A stretch of DNA of 64,000 nt from Branchiostoma lanceolatum (Eukaryota > Chordata > Leptocardii > Amphioxiformes > Branchiostomatidae), in assembly GCF_035083965.1 (NCBI RefSeq), contig NC_089730.1, forward strand, positions 16,103,242-16,167,241. The letters run 5' to 3'. The notes beneath the pieces were generated by a model. That model did not search any database. It saw only the letters and a program-made list of their open reading frames with translations, and was not told where the DNA came from. The translations under genes and the position numbers were made by a program. Below, piece by piece: positions 1 through 11,300 of this stretch. Every line of letters begins with the position of its first letter. The stretch's first letter is position 1.

Positions 1-58
1 GCGAGGTGCCCTTTCTGTATCTAGGTGATAGAGATGGCTGAAGAAGGTGAGTTGTGGC

Positions 59-146
59 AGCCTGGGTACCATCCTCCGTAGTAACCGCTGGCTCTAATGC
101 TTAAAATATTGGTCCAGCGGTTACTACGGAGGATGGCCCCCAGGCT
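59..146. repeat. Foldback element, copy 1 of 3 (AGCCTGGGTACC tips)
   Basis: A near-perfect inverted repeat. The ~33-bp arms begin AGCCTGGGTACCATCCT and mirror at 146 with two mismatches, around a ~20-bp AT-rich loop. The same tips recur at 19706-19789 and 46819-46928. Such short elements are usually non-autonomous (MITE or foldback class). No target-site duplication is clear. Confidence 0.8.
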
Positions 147-271
147 AAAGTCGTGGACGTTACAGGATGTATTATTAGTCCACTGTGTGCTCAGTCTGTT
201 AGTATGATAACAATATTTCGAACACAACAAAAGTGGTAACGTTGCTAAGTCTTCACATGGCATCGTTGCGA

Positions 272-575
272 CATGTTCGTTCGTTCGTTCGTTCGTTCAG
301 ACCCTTGTAGTGACAAGTACTAGTAGTCGCACATAGGGCAGCAAGCTTCCTTTGCTGTTTCTGTAGCAGGGTATGTTTTGTACTGGGAGGTGTTCCTAGC
401 CCTTCCACTATAACGTGCTCGGGGCACCTCGTCGAATACGGGGCCCCTACTTTACGTCCCTTCCGAAAGAAGGATGCAGCCCCAACCGAGATGTCCTGTC
501 CCAGGATTCGAAACGGTGTCTCCCGTTGCCAAGCTGATTGGAACCAGGAGCTGAACTGTGAGGTTATCACCTTCG
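272..575 (-). mobile_element. tRNA-derived SINE, family A, copy 1
   Basis: Read on the minus strand this resembles a tRNA-derived SINE. It has a B-box-like TTTCGAATCC near 505-515, a body shared with 11559-11836 (the stretch around ACGTGCTCGRGGCACCTC is nearly identical), and a 3' tail of (GAAC)n at 272-297. The A-box end is poorly preserved. The match to a second copy in the window is direct. The tRNA origin is inferred from the boxes. Confidence 0.7.
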
Positions 576-599
576 CCGAGAAGGTTATGTTTTCGCCTG

Positions 600-850
600 T
601 GTTTGGGTGTATGTATGTATGTATGTATGATTGTATGTGGTTTAGAAGAATAACTCAAAAAGCTGTGGATGGATTGTCAGGAAACTTGGTATATGGATAG
701 GTCTTGTCATATAGAAAAAGGTAGATTTTGGGCCGCCCCCCCAGCGGCTTTTCTTGGTACTGCAGTATAACTTGCGATTGTGATTTCTCGTGTTCTATGT
801 ACCACTTCTGTTGCTTTGAAAATGTTGTTACTGTATCAATGTTCGGGTGC
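600..850 (+). repeat. Dispersed repeat, GATTTTGGGCCSCC family, copy 1
   Basis: It starts with (GTAT)n, then a stretch containing AACTCAAAAAGCTGTGGATG, then GATTTTGGGCC and a GTACTGCAG motif. The same order of motifs occurs at 45775-46190 and, inverted, at 60055-60285. The family is unknown to me. No coding potential is visible. Confidence 0.55.
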
Positions 851-1055
851 AAAGTTCGCGTGGTTTTTGTTTCGCGCTAAGGGGAAAATGGGGTGTTCAC
901 GGTGGTTTTAAGTTCGCGGCAGCGCTATAGTCACATACTGCTACAGTATCGGACAAAAATGTTCGCGGTGGTTCAAAGTTCGCGGTGAAACGGTCGAAAA
1001 CCGCGAACATCAAACCACCGCGAACATTTCTGCATTTACAGGACTTACAGTATTT
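840..1055. mobile_element. Foldback MITE with GTTCGCGGTGG arms
   Basis: The arms AATGTTCGCGGTGGTT and AACCACCGCGAACATT (approximate, around 958-1027) form a hairpin, with a further degraded copy of the arm at 850-915. The right flank reads GCATTTACAG, resembling the terminal GTAAATGCATTTA of the foldback at 44328-44515. Small, AT/CG-mixed and non-coding. Confidence 0.6.
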
Positions 1056-2280
1056 TCCTCGCTCTCTCACTGTCTTATTTGTCGCCATTTACACACGTTT
1101 CCCTCTAACAGGTTAGGCTACTGACAAACCCACCTGCTTATCATCATCTAGTCCAATGAAGCGCCAATATAGATACGATGGATGACATCAAATTCTGTTT
1201 GGGAAACAAAAGCCGCACAATGCTACACAATGGAGAGGAATTAGGGCGACTTCGCCTTCAATCTATTAATAGGAATAACACAATTGATGGATATACATTT
1301 AGCTCTATTCAGCATACGTACCGTAACAATTAAACAATAGCAAAAGAAGTGGCACAGTTTTAGGACGTTTGACACAAGCGTTTCTATGTTAAGGGCACAC
1401 TTCTCTTTTTGAACCATTGAAGTATCAGATGGACTTCTGTGCGCCTGACTTCGCACCTGCTATTGTGTTTTGTAAACGGACGTACACAAAAAGAAAGGTT
1501 TCTATTATACAAGAAGTCTTAACGATCAAATATGTCATTCATTCCAGCTATTCAAGGGTCTAAGGAACATTCCTTAAGTGGATCTCTATTGATAGAAACA
1601 CAACGCAAGGTTGACAGCCATGTCTGGAAGAGCTTGTCGTTTTTGTTGTCGTTTTTTGTTGTGCTACTAACAAAGTCGCGCGCGTCTTGAAACACAACAC
1701 CGCGGAGGGACCCAGTGTTCTTTAAGGTGTAATTGATCACCAATCTTTTGACCGCCGGACTTAACAAGTGTCCACCGTAACGCTACAGTTGCCGCTTAAC
1801 CCGTTCTCGATCTGATGACCTACGATACGTGATCTGTCCGTGTATTATATCATCGTGAATACACGCCTATCACGCTTCGACAAACACATTGAGCGATTCT
1901 CGTGGGCCCTCCTATCGCCTTCCCTTGTTGCCTAAAGGCCGGGCGTTCGGCAACACTTCGCTTTAATAGACAAAATATTCTGGGTGTTGTCAGCGACGAC
2001 GCTGTTTCTCGGATGTGGTTGGAAAGCCGGTTTCTCGAGTTAGACAAGCTAAGCGACAGCTCCGTTTGAGAAATCCTACGACGACCATTTGTTTTTGTTA
2101 CGTCCTTCAAGTGTGGGGCTTTTTGCTCCACTTTAGTTGGGCTTTAAAAACTTTAAAGTCCGTTGTTGGTTTTAGGGGTTGTCCAGGCGTGTGCTCGCTT
2201 CTGTTGCGACAAATTCGGCTACAAAAGAGTGTTGTCAGTACTGAGGACGTCAGCCGTGACGGGCCGTACAGGTAGTCAGG
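1056..2280. other. Intergenic stretch, no gene seen
   Basis: Both strands hold only short open frames without splice-flanked coding-like segments. 1780-2280 is relatively CG-rich but I see no promoter motif or conserved protein there. Upstream exons of the gene at 4216-5842 could lie here unrecognised. Confidence 0.4.
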
Positions 2281-2990
2281 GCACGTTCACTGCGTGGACG
2301 TAGTCACAACAGAGGCACTAGTGCTGGTACTGTAAGCGTCGCTAACAGTTGGACGTTGGTTCGGACACCGCGAGAGACTTGAACACTACAGCACAGGTGT
2401 ACAAGCAGGTAGGAGAACTTGTTTACTGGTACTGTCTGCGCTTGTTTTGTCTTGGTCTAATTCTGAGTGATTATAGACGGCGATGGAAATCCTGCGTGGT
2501 CGTAACAGAGACAGTATGCTTTTCAAAAATCTATAAAAACGACTGTTATATGAATAACTTTATTGCACGGCAATTGTACACGGTACAAATTATGGCAACA
2601 ACTCTTAAACATAATACAAAATAGAAGTATAGAATACGTCCACGCGCTTGTCAAAACGTACTGTCTGTGCTTGCTTTGTCTTCATATGTTTCTGCGTGAT
2701 TATGACTTATATACATGGCGAGAAAAGTCTTCACCGTATGGACGTAGTCATAACCTTTCCGGTATGCGCCGGAAAAAATCGACTATCAGTAGGTGCACAC
2801 GCTTGTCAAAACGCATACAGTCTTTGCCTAGGCTTGGAATTGTTTTGTCTTTATCTGTTTCTGAGTGATTATAAATGGCGACGAAAAAAGGATTCAACGT
2901 ATGGGTGTAGTCATAACAGTCACGGTGTATGTCAGAAAAAAATCTATAAAACGGCTGTCAAAAAAACCTACGTATTTCACGTTTGGGAAC
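2280..2990 (+). repeat. Degenerate tandem repeat, three to four units of ~170-230 bp
   Basis: The phrases TACTGTCTGYGCTTG, TTTTGTCTT, GTGATTATA and CTATAAAACGRCTGT recur in the same order. For example, GTGATTATA lies near 2466, 2695 and 2867. Units are strongly diverged in length and sequence. Open frames inside (for example 2648-3028) carry the same repeated phrases and are not believable genes. Confidence 0.6.
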
Positions 2991-4094
2991 AGGTAGGTGT
3001 CAGTGTTTACATGCACTTTCGGTGTTAATATTGCCTTTAACTAGTTCAAAAAGGCGGTACGCGGTGCATTTAATGTTTGGATGGGTTTTTTTATCTTAAA
3101 GTAGTATGCACCCAGTCTGAACCTAGCCGGCAACTCAGCCTGTTTTAGCTTCAAAACCCCAGAGAATTTCTCTTTATGCAACTTGTGTATTTCTTCCTTA
3201 CTTTTCCTAACTATTCCAGGGGTATGTTAACTTTCTATCACGATTGTATTCGTGTGTGTGTCTAAATACATGGAATGAAGAGCAGGCCCTTCCAACACCT
3301 ATTTGTATACGGCGCAAGTCTTTTTAATTGTGCTGAGTTTCTCCCCTAAAACCCCGACAAGTCAGGACGCTTACATTGACGTCCAACAGCAAACTTGACA
3401 TTGAGTCTATAAATACATGAGTATTTTGTGTGGCTCATACAAGCCTTCACAAAGAACCTTGACGTTGTCTTTACACAGCGACACTTGTTTAAAGTCCAAT
3501 CAAATAAAGAGGCGTGGATTATTTGACGTTATTTGGTTTCTTTCTTTTCAATTCCGTTCAATCATGTTTGTTTGGGCAGAATAAGGCTCGCATTCTTTTT
3601 CTATTATGCCTATATATAGTGCAATATTATACGATAAGTGCGTCTACGTCGCCTGGTGCAAGTTGTCATGGTAACGTTTGTGGTCCCTTTTGGACTTTTG
3701 TTTAATATACATAAGGAATATGTACCCTATTGTGGTTTTGTCTCATCTATTGTGTTATGGTGCTTAACCTTGAAATACTGTAGTCGGTCACAATTCTTAC
3801 TTTAAGCTTGTTGGGGTAAGTAGCTCAATTATGAGCCCTTAATCCACATGTGTACCTCTTTAATCCTCATGATGATGATTCCTCTTTGGCTTGGCTTATA
3901 TCTCACTAGCTTAATTATTCGACTAATTAAGTCTGTTTCTATTTTGGGATTTAATTGTAGCTAATCCGACTCGACTACACAACACTTTCTCCATGCTTGG
4001 CACATAGCATAGGTACATGTAATTGCCTCTTAGCAACGTTAACGCCCGGCGATTTCACGTTAATGACAGGCACTTGTTATTGATAATTGCTAGC

Positions 4095-4170
4095 CTCGGC
4101 ACATCGGCATGTCAAGGGATTTGAACCTGTGTGCTGGGCCAAACATCCTACCCGTTACCCTAACACGACG
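4095..4170 (-). mobile_element. Fragment of tRNA-derived SINE, family B
   Basis: Reverse complement shows the tRNA-like head of the SINE seen at 9790 and 63355: a stretch containing AGGATGTTTGGCCCAG followed by a B-box-like GGTTCAAATCCC. Only the head is present. It sits just upstream of the first exon of the 4.2-5.8 kb gene. Confidence 0.6.
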
Positions 4171-4215
4171 CTTCTAGGTGACCAGGAACTTAACCCATGT
4201 CCGTTGTTGTCTTAG

Positions 4216-5842
4216 ATCCAGAAGACATGAAGAAGAAGCGAACCACCCCCCGCTCCATCTCCCCCAGGCGGCAGAGGGACATGCTCCTCCCGGTGACCAA
4301 GCGCGTCTGGCCGAGCACCTACTGTGACCACATGCCCCGACTCAAGTCTCCCCTACACCTGGACACAAAGTTCCAGAAAGGGTGGAACGAACTGGACTTC
4401 GAGGTACGAAAAACTGCAAACATGAGAGAAAAGTTTCCGAATATGACGACCCGAGTCGACAAAAACGTCTTTTTCACTGACAAAAATGTGACAGCGAAAG
4501 TGTATTACAAATAATCTGTCAAGTACTCGAAATTCAGGCGTGTTTTCGTAGCTTGTTCGTAGCTTTTAACATGGCAGTTTCTATAGTTTCGATCTTTAAA
4601 TTTTGTACTGCATCTTTATTTGTTGTCCTAGGCAGTATAGGAATTGATGTGAAGTCAGAACACTTGTATTGCTTCCTAGATTTTCCTAAGGACCGCAACA
4701 TTAATTTTCATCTTGTCTTTCCAGAATCTGGGCGACAAGCCGGCAGTTTCGTATCATGACATAGACGACCGTAAGCCGGACCGGCGGGCCAAGTCCGTGG
4801 TGCTGAAGTCAGGAGGGTACCTGAGCACGGGGGACTCGGACGACGAGGACGTGGACACCGCCCGCAGGATGGTGGAGACCTCGATGAGTCTGACGTCTCC
4901 TAGGGTGAGATACATGTAGAGGAAAAGGCATTCACCTGTACCCTGGGAACCAGACTTGGACCGGGCCGCTAGCGAGATCCTTCGGCGGCCCGAGACAGTC
5001 AACCCGCCCGATCTAAATAAACGCTCCGGGTCGGGGAGTTGTAGCCCGGGGAGTGGTTGTTGGTAAGGGCCGGTCAATTCTCGGGACAGAACTCCCCCGT
5101 TGCGCTAATTTGTATTGGCGGGCCGAAAACAGTCTGGCTCCTAGGGTAATTCACTTGTTGTGTGCCGAAGTCTAGTGACCAGTTTGTTTTGTTTTATTCA
5201 TTTTTATTCATTTGCACCACAAGAAAGTACAAAATACATAATACGATAAAGAATACATAAAACAGGTGAAGGAGGGGGGAATATAGGCCCTCCTGCTCTA
5301 TACTAATCAAAATTGATTATAATGGATAAATGATAAAGTAAAGTAGTACAGTACATAGAATGTGTTTCCCTGGACGGTTCCTTGCATGGTGATATAGTTT
5401 TGGCCAATCCCGATGAACGTGAGACTTCAGTTTTCACTTCTTTACTGAGAGTTAGTGGGTGAAAAATACAATACTCTGCTGCTTAACCGAGAGTTGCAGT
5501 TGTCGTTTTCTGTATGTTAATCAATCTGTATCTGGGCCACACGTATAAATGCACACTTCTGCGGTACATGCATGTATGTCTTATTTGTTTTCCTTGGTTT
5601 GGCTTATATTCCTAAGCAAATACACTGAGTACACCCAGGAAACCTAACGATAACTTTTCTGAACCTTTTGTTTACGACTGCCTTCAAATGTTGCTATGAC
5701 TGGAAACTGACACTCCGGTCTCTATGTCGTTATACAGGCTTCAATGGAACGCGACAGGGCAAGCGGCTGGCGCAATGTACTGTCCAGAAACTCCGCAAGG
5801 AGGCGCTCGGGAAGGAAGCAGGCGGAGAGCCCTTTCTCGTAA
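4216..5842 (+). CDS. Unrecognised basic protein, last three exons
   Basis: Exons 4216-4403, 4725-4904 and 5738-5842 join in frame with good sites (CTTAG/, GAG/GTACGA, TTCCAG/, AGG/GTGAGA, TATACAG/), ending in TAA at 5840. A methionine at 4227 in a fair start context would give 153 residues. Otherwise the first exon begins in phase 2 and earlier exons lie upstream or off the window. The product is rich in Arg/Lys/Ser at both ends (PRSISPRRQRD near the start, NSARRRSGRKQ near the end). It has an acidic patch (STGDSDDEDVD) in exon 2 and no membrane segment. I do not recognise the family. It is convergent with the BTB zinc-finger gene; AATAAA follows at 5978. Confidence 0.62.
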
Positions 5843-5977
5843 GAGGGACATGCTGTTTCTCCACGCATTATGCTGCTATATAAATTTATTTGTGCTATAT
5901 GAGTGCGCAGCATTGTTGCAGATGTATTCTTTAACACACTTAACTTTTGATTGCAATGCACTGGGTTAAACATGTTA

Positions 5978-5983
5978 AATAAA
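5978..5983 (+). terminator. Polyadenylation signal of the 4.2-5.8 kb gene
   Basis: AATAAA 136 bases after the TAA stop; a second AATAAA lies near 6102. Position fits a short 3' UTR. Confidence 0.5.
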
Positions 5984-7561
5984 AACAATCAATTTTGAGA
6001 TAATTTTTCGATGCCAATCAATGCAAACTGTCCTTCATAAAAGCACATTGTGTATTGTATATTTTCAGTATTGACTAAATACTGTGATAGATATATGGTG
6101 AAATAAACTTATTAAAGTTAGCGGTTTATATGGCTTTTCATCCGGCCGAAGTTAACAAAAACTTGTATAAAAATTTCCATTTCAATCAGGCAGACAAATT
6201 TCCAGGACTATTTGCATGATTTTCCTACAAAACATTCTTCAGATTTCCATATCAAAGTCAAATTAATTGTGCAACTGCAGCTTTTAGTAACTAACATAGG
6301 CAACGTTTTGTGATATAGCATCGGTTCTATGAAGTGTACTTCAAAGAGGCTCTTGTAACTATTTGAAAATATTGTCTCCTAAAAATAACAAGGAATGCAT
6401 TTTTTTCACTTTCAACATATTGTTATTGGAATATAAACTGTAGCACACACAATATGCCTTCATCCACACTGTACTTTCAATGTACAATGTAACAGCACTT
6501 TACTTGTACACTGTGAACACTTTACACATGTAGTTGATGTTGTTGCTGTATACTGAATAAAAGAAAATGTACACACTTTACAGTCTGCAATTCTTTGTAC
6601 AAATCATATAGGCAACTCCTACATATGCATTGGGTAGATGGATTGGGTGAATTCTGTATTTTAGGACCATCATTAATATGGAGCAGATATCTTCACTTCA
6701 CTTCAAACAAGGACACAAACAAAGACATATTCAAATTAAAGCTTCAATCAATTGACAGCAACACACTTACTTACAAATATATCAATATACATGTACCAAT
6801 AGACCTTTTGTGACAAGTGCTGAAGGTTGAGTCTAGATTTTCTATCTCTGTATGATTCATCAGATACTAAACACATGGTTAAGTGAGCCATAATTTGCCA
6901 TTGGATACAGTTGTACAAATCAGATCATTCTGTAATTGAGTCTGGGTAATCCTCAGACAATGAGGAAAATGAACAAAAAAATGCACAGAGTGAGTGAGAG
7001 AGTAAGCGCTTACTTAACCTTTTCCCTGCTGCCTAACTCTGTGACCAGTAGAGAATGGGGCTGCTTCAGTGTGCTAAAGGTTAATACAGAGCATGGAAAA
7101 CTTTTCATGGCACAGATGTGGCATCCTGGTATAATAGTAATACTATGTATAAACAAGTTCTGATCTGAAATAATTACTGAAAAGAACAAAATTTGTAACT
7201 GTATGTATTCCAGGTACAATATTTCTATTTACATAAAGCCCTATGAACAATACAACCCAACATAAGGAACGTTTTTCTAACACGAATATAAACCACATGA
7301 TAAGCATTTCTCCTGATTACCATATAAGAAGTGTAATTTCTCTGAAGTCAACATAGCAGCAAGTTAGTAATACAGCTGAGAGATTTCATGCTACAATGTC
7401 TGATTCAAAACAAACTCATGGAATTCCGGCGGAAATCAGAGGAGTGGATGCATTTTCCACATGTCGCAATGTAATAATAAAATGTCATACATGTGGTATT
7501 TTTCAACTGTTGGAATTTGGTCCGGTCGGCATTCTTGTCCGAGATCTCTTTTGATACTCAA

Positions 7562-7567
7562 TTTATT
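7562..7567 (-). terminator. Possible polyadenylation signal of the BTB zinc-finger gene
   Basis: AATAAA on the minus strand, about 790 bases beyond the TGA stop at 8355. It is the first canonical hexamer I see downstream. Confidence 0.35.
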
Positions 7568-7831
7568 AAAGAGTAAGTTCTAGTGGTTTAGGGTAACTGT
7601 ACAAAAGACTATAAAATCATAGTAAAACATAATAAACAAATAAACATAATATTATACACCTGAAATTTATCAAGCTTTCCATTCACTTGGCAGTGGCTTG
7701 GAATAAAGCAACAAACATGTGTGCTATGTTCAGGGGAGTTCATAGCCCATGATACACAAAGTTCTGGGGAAGTTGTGTTCTTATCAAATCAGCTGCACTT
7801 TTATATTGTTCCTGTAGTTTTCACTACATAC

Positions 7832-8290
7832 AGTCAAACCTGTACAAGTGACCACCTCTGTGTACGGACCACCTAGCCATTGCAGCCACTTTTGACCAAA
7901 ACATTAAGAATCCTGTCTATAATGACCACATCACTAGTAGTCTACTGTGACCAGTATTTTAAGTTTTTAAGTGGTCACTATAGACAGGATTCTTAATGTT
8001 TTGAATCCTGTCTATAATGACCACATCACTAGTAGTCTACTGTGACCAGTATTTTAAGTTTTTAAGTGGTCACTATAGACAGGATTCTTAATGTTTTGGT
8101 CAAAAGTGGCTGCAATGGCCAGGTGGTCCGTCCGTGCTATGATTCTATCCCTGGTAGAGTCGAACCTGTCTATAATGACCACATCACTAGTAGTCTACTG
8201 TGACCAGTATTTTAAGTTTTTAAGTGGTCACTATAGACAGGTTCGACTCTACCAGGGATAGAATCATAGCATGAAAGCACAGATCATTGC
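7832..8290. mobile_element. Nested palindromic repeat with three copies of an ~80-bp foldback
   Basis: The core element, with ends CCTGTCTATAATGACCAC and GTGGTCACTATAGACAGG, occurs at about 7913-7990, 8006-8084 and 8167-8244. The first two sit in a larger inverted repeat (AAAACATTAAGAATCC arms, and outside these CAGCCACTTTTGACC). The third is flanked by TAGAGTCGAACCTGTC and its mirror, and GCTATGATTCTATCCCTGG occurs both before and, inverted, after it. The outer GTCAAACCTGTACAAGTGACC head recurs at 52481. This is a hierarchy of hairpins within hairpins. Confidence 0.8.
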
Positions 8291-8354
8291 ATGTACTAGG
8301 GATAGAGTCAGGAGTATTTCACCAGGCTAACATTAACAGCAGTAGTCAGCCTGT

Positions 8355-11300
8355 TCAGACCAGTAACAGGTGAGTGATGAACTCAGTAGCCTCGGACGTC
8401 TCTATTCTGTTCTGGGCTGGTGTCACCTGCCCGGGGAGATGAACCCCCTGGGGTAGGGACACGGCCACCTGGGTCACCTCACTCACCTAGGAAGCAAAAA
8501 CATCATGTGTTAAACTAGTAGTATTTATTATTTGATTATACTACTGCTGGGGTCCCTGACAAGGGAGGGCAGCAGTCGACTAGTCTTCACACCGGGCTTC
8601 ACAGGTTCACGCTTGTTAGGCTGCACACCTTAATGTCCTTCCTGACCCACTCCAAGCAAGACTTCCTCAGTCTTCCACTACCTCCATAGCCTGGACACTA
8701 CATTTTGGTAAACTGGTGTATCTGTTTTGAAGAACAAAACTCTTTGACAGGGAATGTGAAAACAGTAGCCAGATTTAACAGTAGGTTGTTCTTTTATTCT
8801 TTTCAAAAACTCTGTTGTCTAATGTTAGTCCAGACATCCAGTTGATTTGTCAAAAAAGTAATTTGTTTGTTTGTTTGTTCCTTAAGACCTACATCTACCT
8901 ATGCAAAGACAGATGAAGGAAATCTGTTCATTGCTCCTCCATTCATTCTACCAAACCAACAAATCCGCACACACAGAAATATACAGTCCTTGGTGGATGT
9001 ACCTGTACCAATAAAGCAGCAAGTCTATCTCCAATAGTATGAGACCATTTTGCATGACAAAGCGAAGTCTTACCGGAACATTAACAGTCATCGGCATGGT
9101 TGTGACAGTCTGTTCCCCCCCACTGACCGGTACGGCGTTGACTTGGACGTTGCTGACCGGTATGATCTGCTCCTGGAGCTGTATCTGACTGATCTGCTGC
9201 CTGAACTGTGCGTCCTGCGACTGGACGCTGATGGGGATGTTCAGCGCGTTGATGTCGATCGTTTCCACGGGTTTGACTTCCACCAGGTTGGCAGTCTTGA
9301 AGTGAGTCTTGATGTGAGCCTTCATGTTCGAGCACTGCTTAAAGCCTGGGGAAAAGATTAAAAGTTTTGAAAGTTAAGATTTGGAAATCTATTAGTACTA
9401 AATTGTAGATGGATATTGAGCAGTGCAAAATTCTCTTAATGAGATAAAATGCTACTCAAAAACTTTCAAACAGAAAGCAGTCTGCTCTTGCGCCTTCATG
9501 TTGGAGCACTGCTTAAAGCCTGGGATGAAACATTGAAATGTTTGAAAGTTAAGATTCAAAACTTTATTTGTACTAGAATGCAGACTGATATCAATCAGTG
9601 TAAAATTCTGTTGAAGAGATAAAATCTTAGCAGTCTTGAAGTCTTGAAGTGTGTCTTGATGTGAGCCTTCAACATTTGAAATTTAAGATTTGAAAGTATA
9701 CTTGTGAATAAATGTTGAGCAGTGTGAAATTCTTTTGGAAAGATATAAAATGACTAATACCAAAACTATAAAAAATTTTCCTTGTGTCTGGCATGGAATG
9801 GCGGGGTGGCTAGGCTAGCAGACATGAAATTGAGAGGTCACCAGTTCGATTCCTGGCATTCAAGGCTGGAAGCTGTGTTCTAGGGAAAGGTACTTGACAC
9901 GACTTTCCTCACTCCATCCAGGTGTAAAAATAGGTACCTCGTTGGATGGAGGGAGATAGGCTCCACCTTCCAATACCGTGCCCGAGACACAGTGGTCAAC
10001 AACCAACCCACTGTCCTACGGCCTCAAACTTGAGTCAAAGGCTATGGGACTACATGTACCTTTGCCATGTTTACGCACATTAAGCATAGGAAAACAATTA
10101 AGAATAGCAATTATGACACACCCAGTTTTACCAAATACATTGTATAGACCAACATTGCTTTGAAAAAGGAATAAAAATCTTCCTACCAGCATTGCAATGA
10201 GGACAGCGGTAAGGTCGGTCATCACTATGGATACGCTTGTGTCTGCGCAGCCCGTTCCTGTCCATGAACCCTGACCCACACACCTCACAGGTGAAGGGTC
10301 GCTCACCTAGAGAGGTTAAAGTTCACAGTTCACTGACTCAGTTACAATTTGTACATACATATTGTATATGAACATAGAATACTGGTTTAATTTTAGTTAG
10401 GCTCAAAAGTAACTTATGTTAACTATTGTGTTATGAACTGTGATGAGGGGGGATATACTATCATTAATTTATAGACTGTTGTTGCACTGCTATTATTGTT
10501 ACCTGACAACTATTATGTATATAATAAAAGTCCTTTACGTTTGGGACTGCATTGTAAACACCACATTAACTATTTTTGTATATATGCAAATACAAATACG
10601 TTTTGGCTGCATCTATAAGCAGCGACACCTAACTACATGCACAATGTGAACCAGTCAGAATTGCCCTGAAAAAGGTGACAGATGGTCACCAAAATGTCAG
10701 TGGAACAAAACACTTAGTTGTGTACAAAGAGTCTTTTCATTCATTAAACAACTTGATTGTGTTTACCAGTGTGTGTTCTCTCGTGCCGTTTGAGGTACTC
10801 CCTCTCTGCAAAGCCTTTCCCACACGTGCAGCAGAGGAAGGGCTTCTCTTTGGTGTGAGTCTTCTGGTGACCGCTCCAGGATGACCACTGGGTGAAGGCA
10901 GCGTCGCAGTATGTACATTTGTAGGGCCTCTCTCCGGTGTGGATTCTCTTGTGCACCTGGAAACAAACCATAGACATTGAGGATACGAAGTAAGACTGCA
11001 TTGCTAGCAAACTGATCATGGCACAAACATGTATTTAAACTTATAATAAAAAAAAACATTAATATTGAACATTCCATCATTTTCTGTGAGAACCTACTAC
11101 TGAAACATGCAGGGCAAATTTACAATTCCAAAAGAACATTCTGTGTATTCAGAAATGTAAGAAATGCATTGAAAATTTATCATTGCTGTAAAGGCATCGT
11201 ACATGTGTACATGTATCTCTATTTTCTATATATCTGTACAGTTCTTTAAGATTTCAATTTATAGATCCTGCAAAAAGGGAGCCAATTTCCATATACATTT

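Larger units (their letters stand above)
5990..8354. other. Convergent intergenic/3' UTR region, partly repeats
   Basis: AT-rich DNA between the plus-strand gene ending at 5842 and the minus-strand BTB gene ending at 8355. On the minus strand AATAAA occurs at 7562-7567, a plausible end of the BTB transcript. 7832-8290 is the nested palindrome listed separately. No further coding segment was found. Confidence 0.5.

Noticed and set aside
4754-5077. 107-residue minus-strand open frame over the 4.7-4.9 kb exon
   Set aside because: Antisense shadow of a plus-strand exon with matching splice sites.
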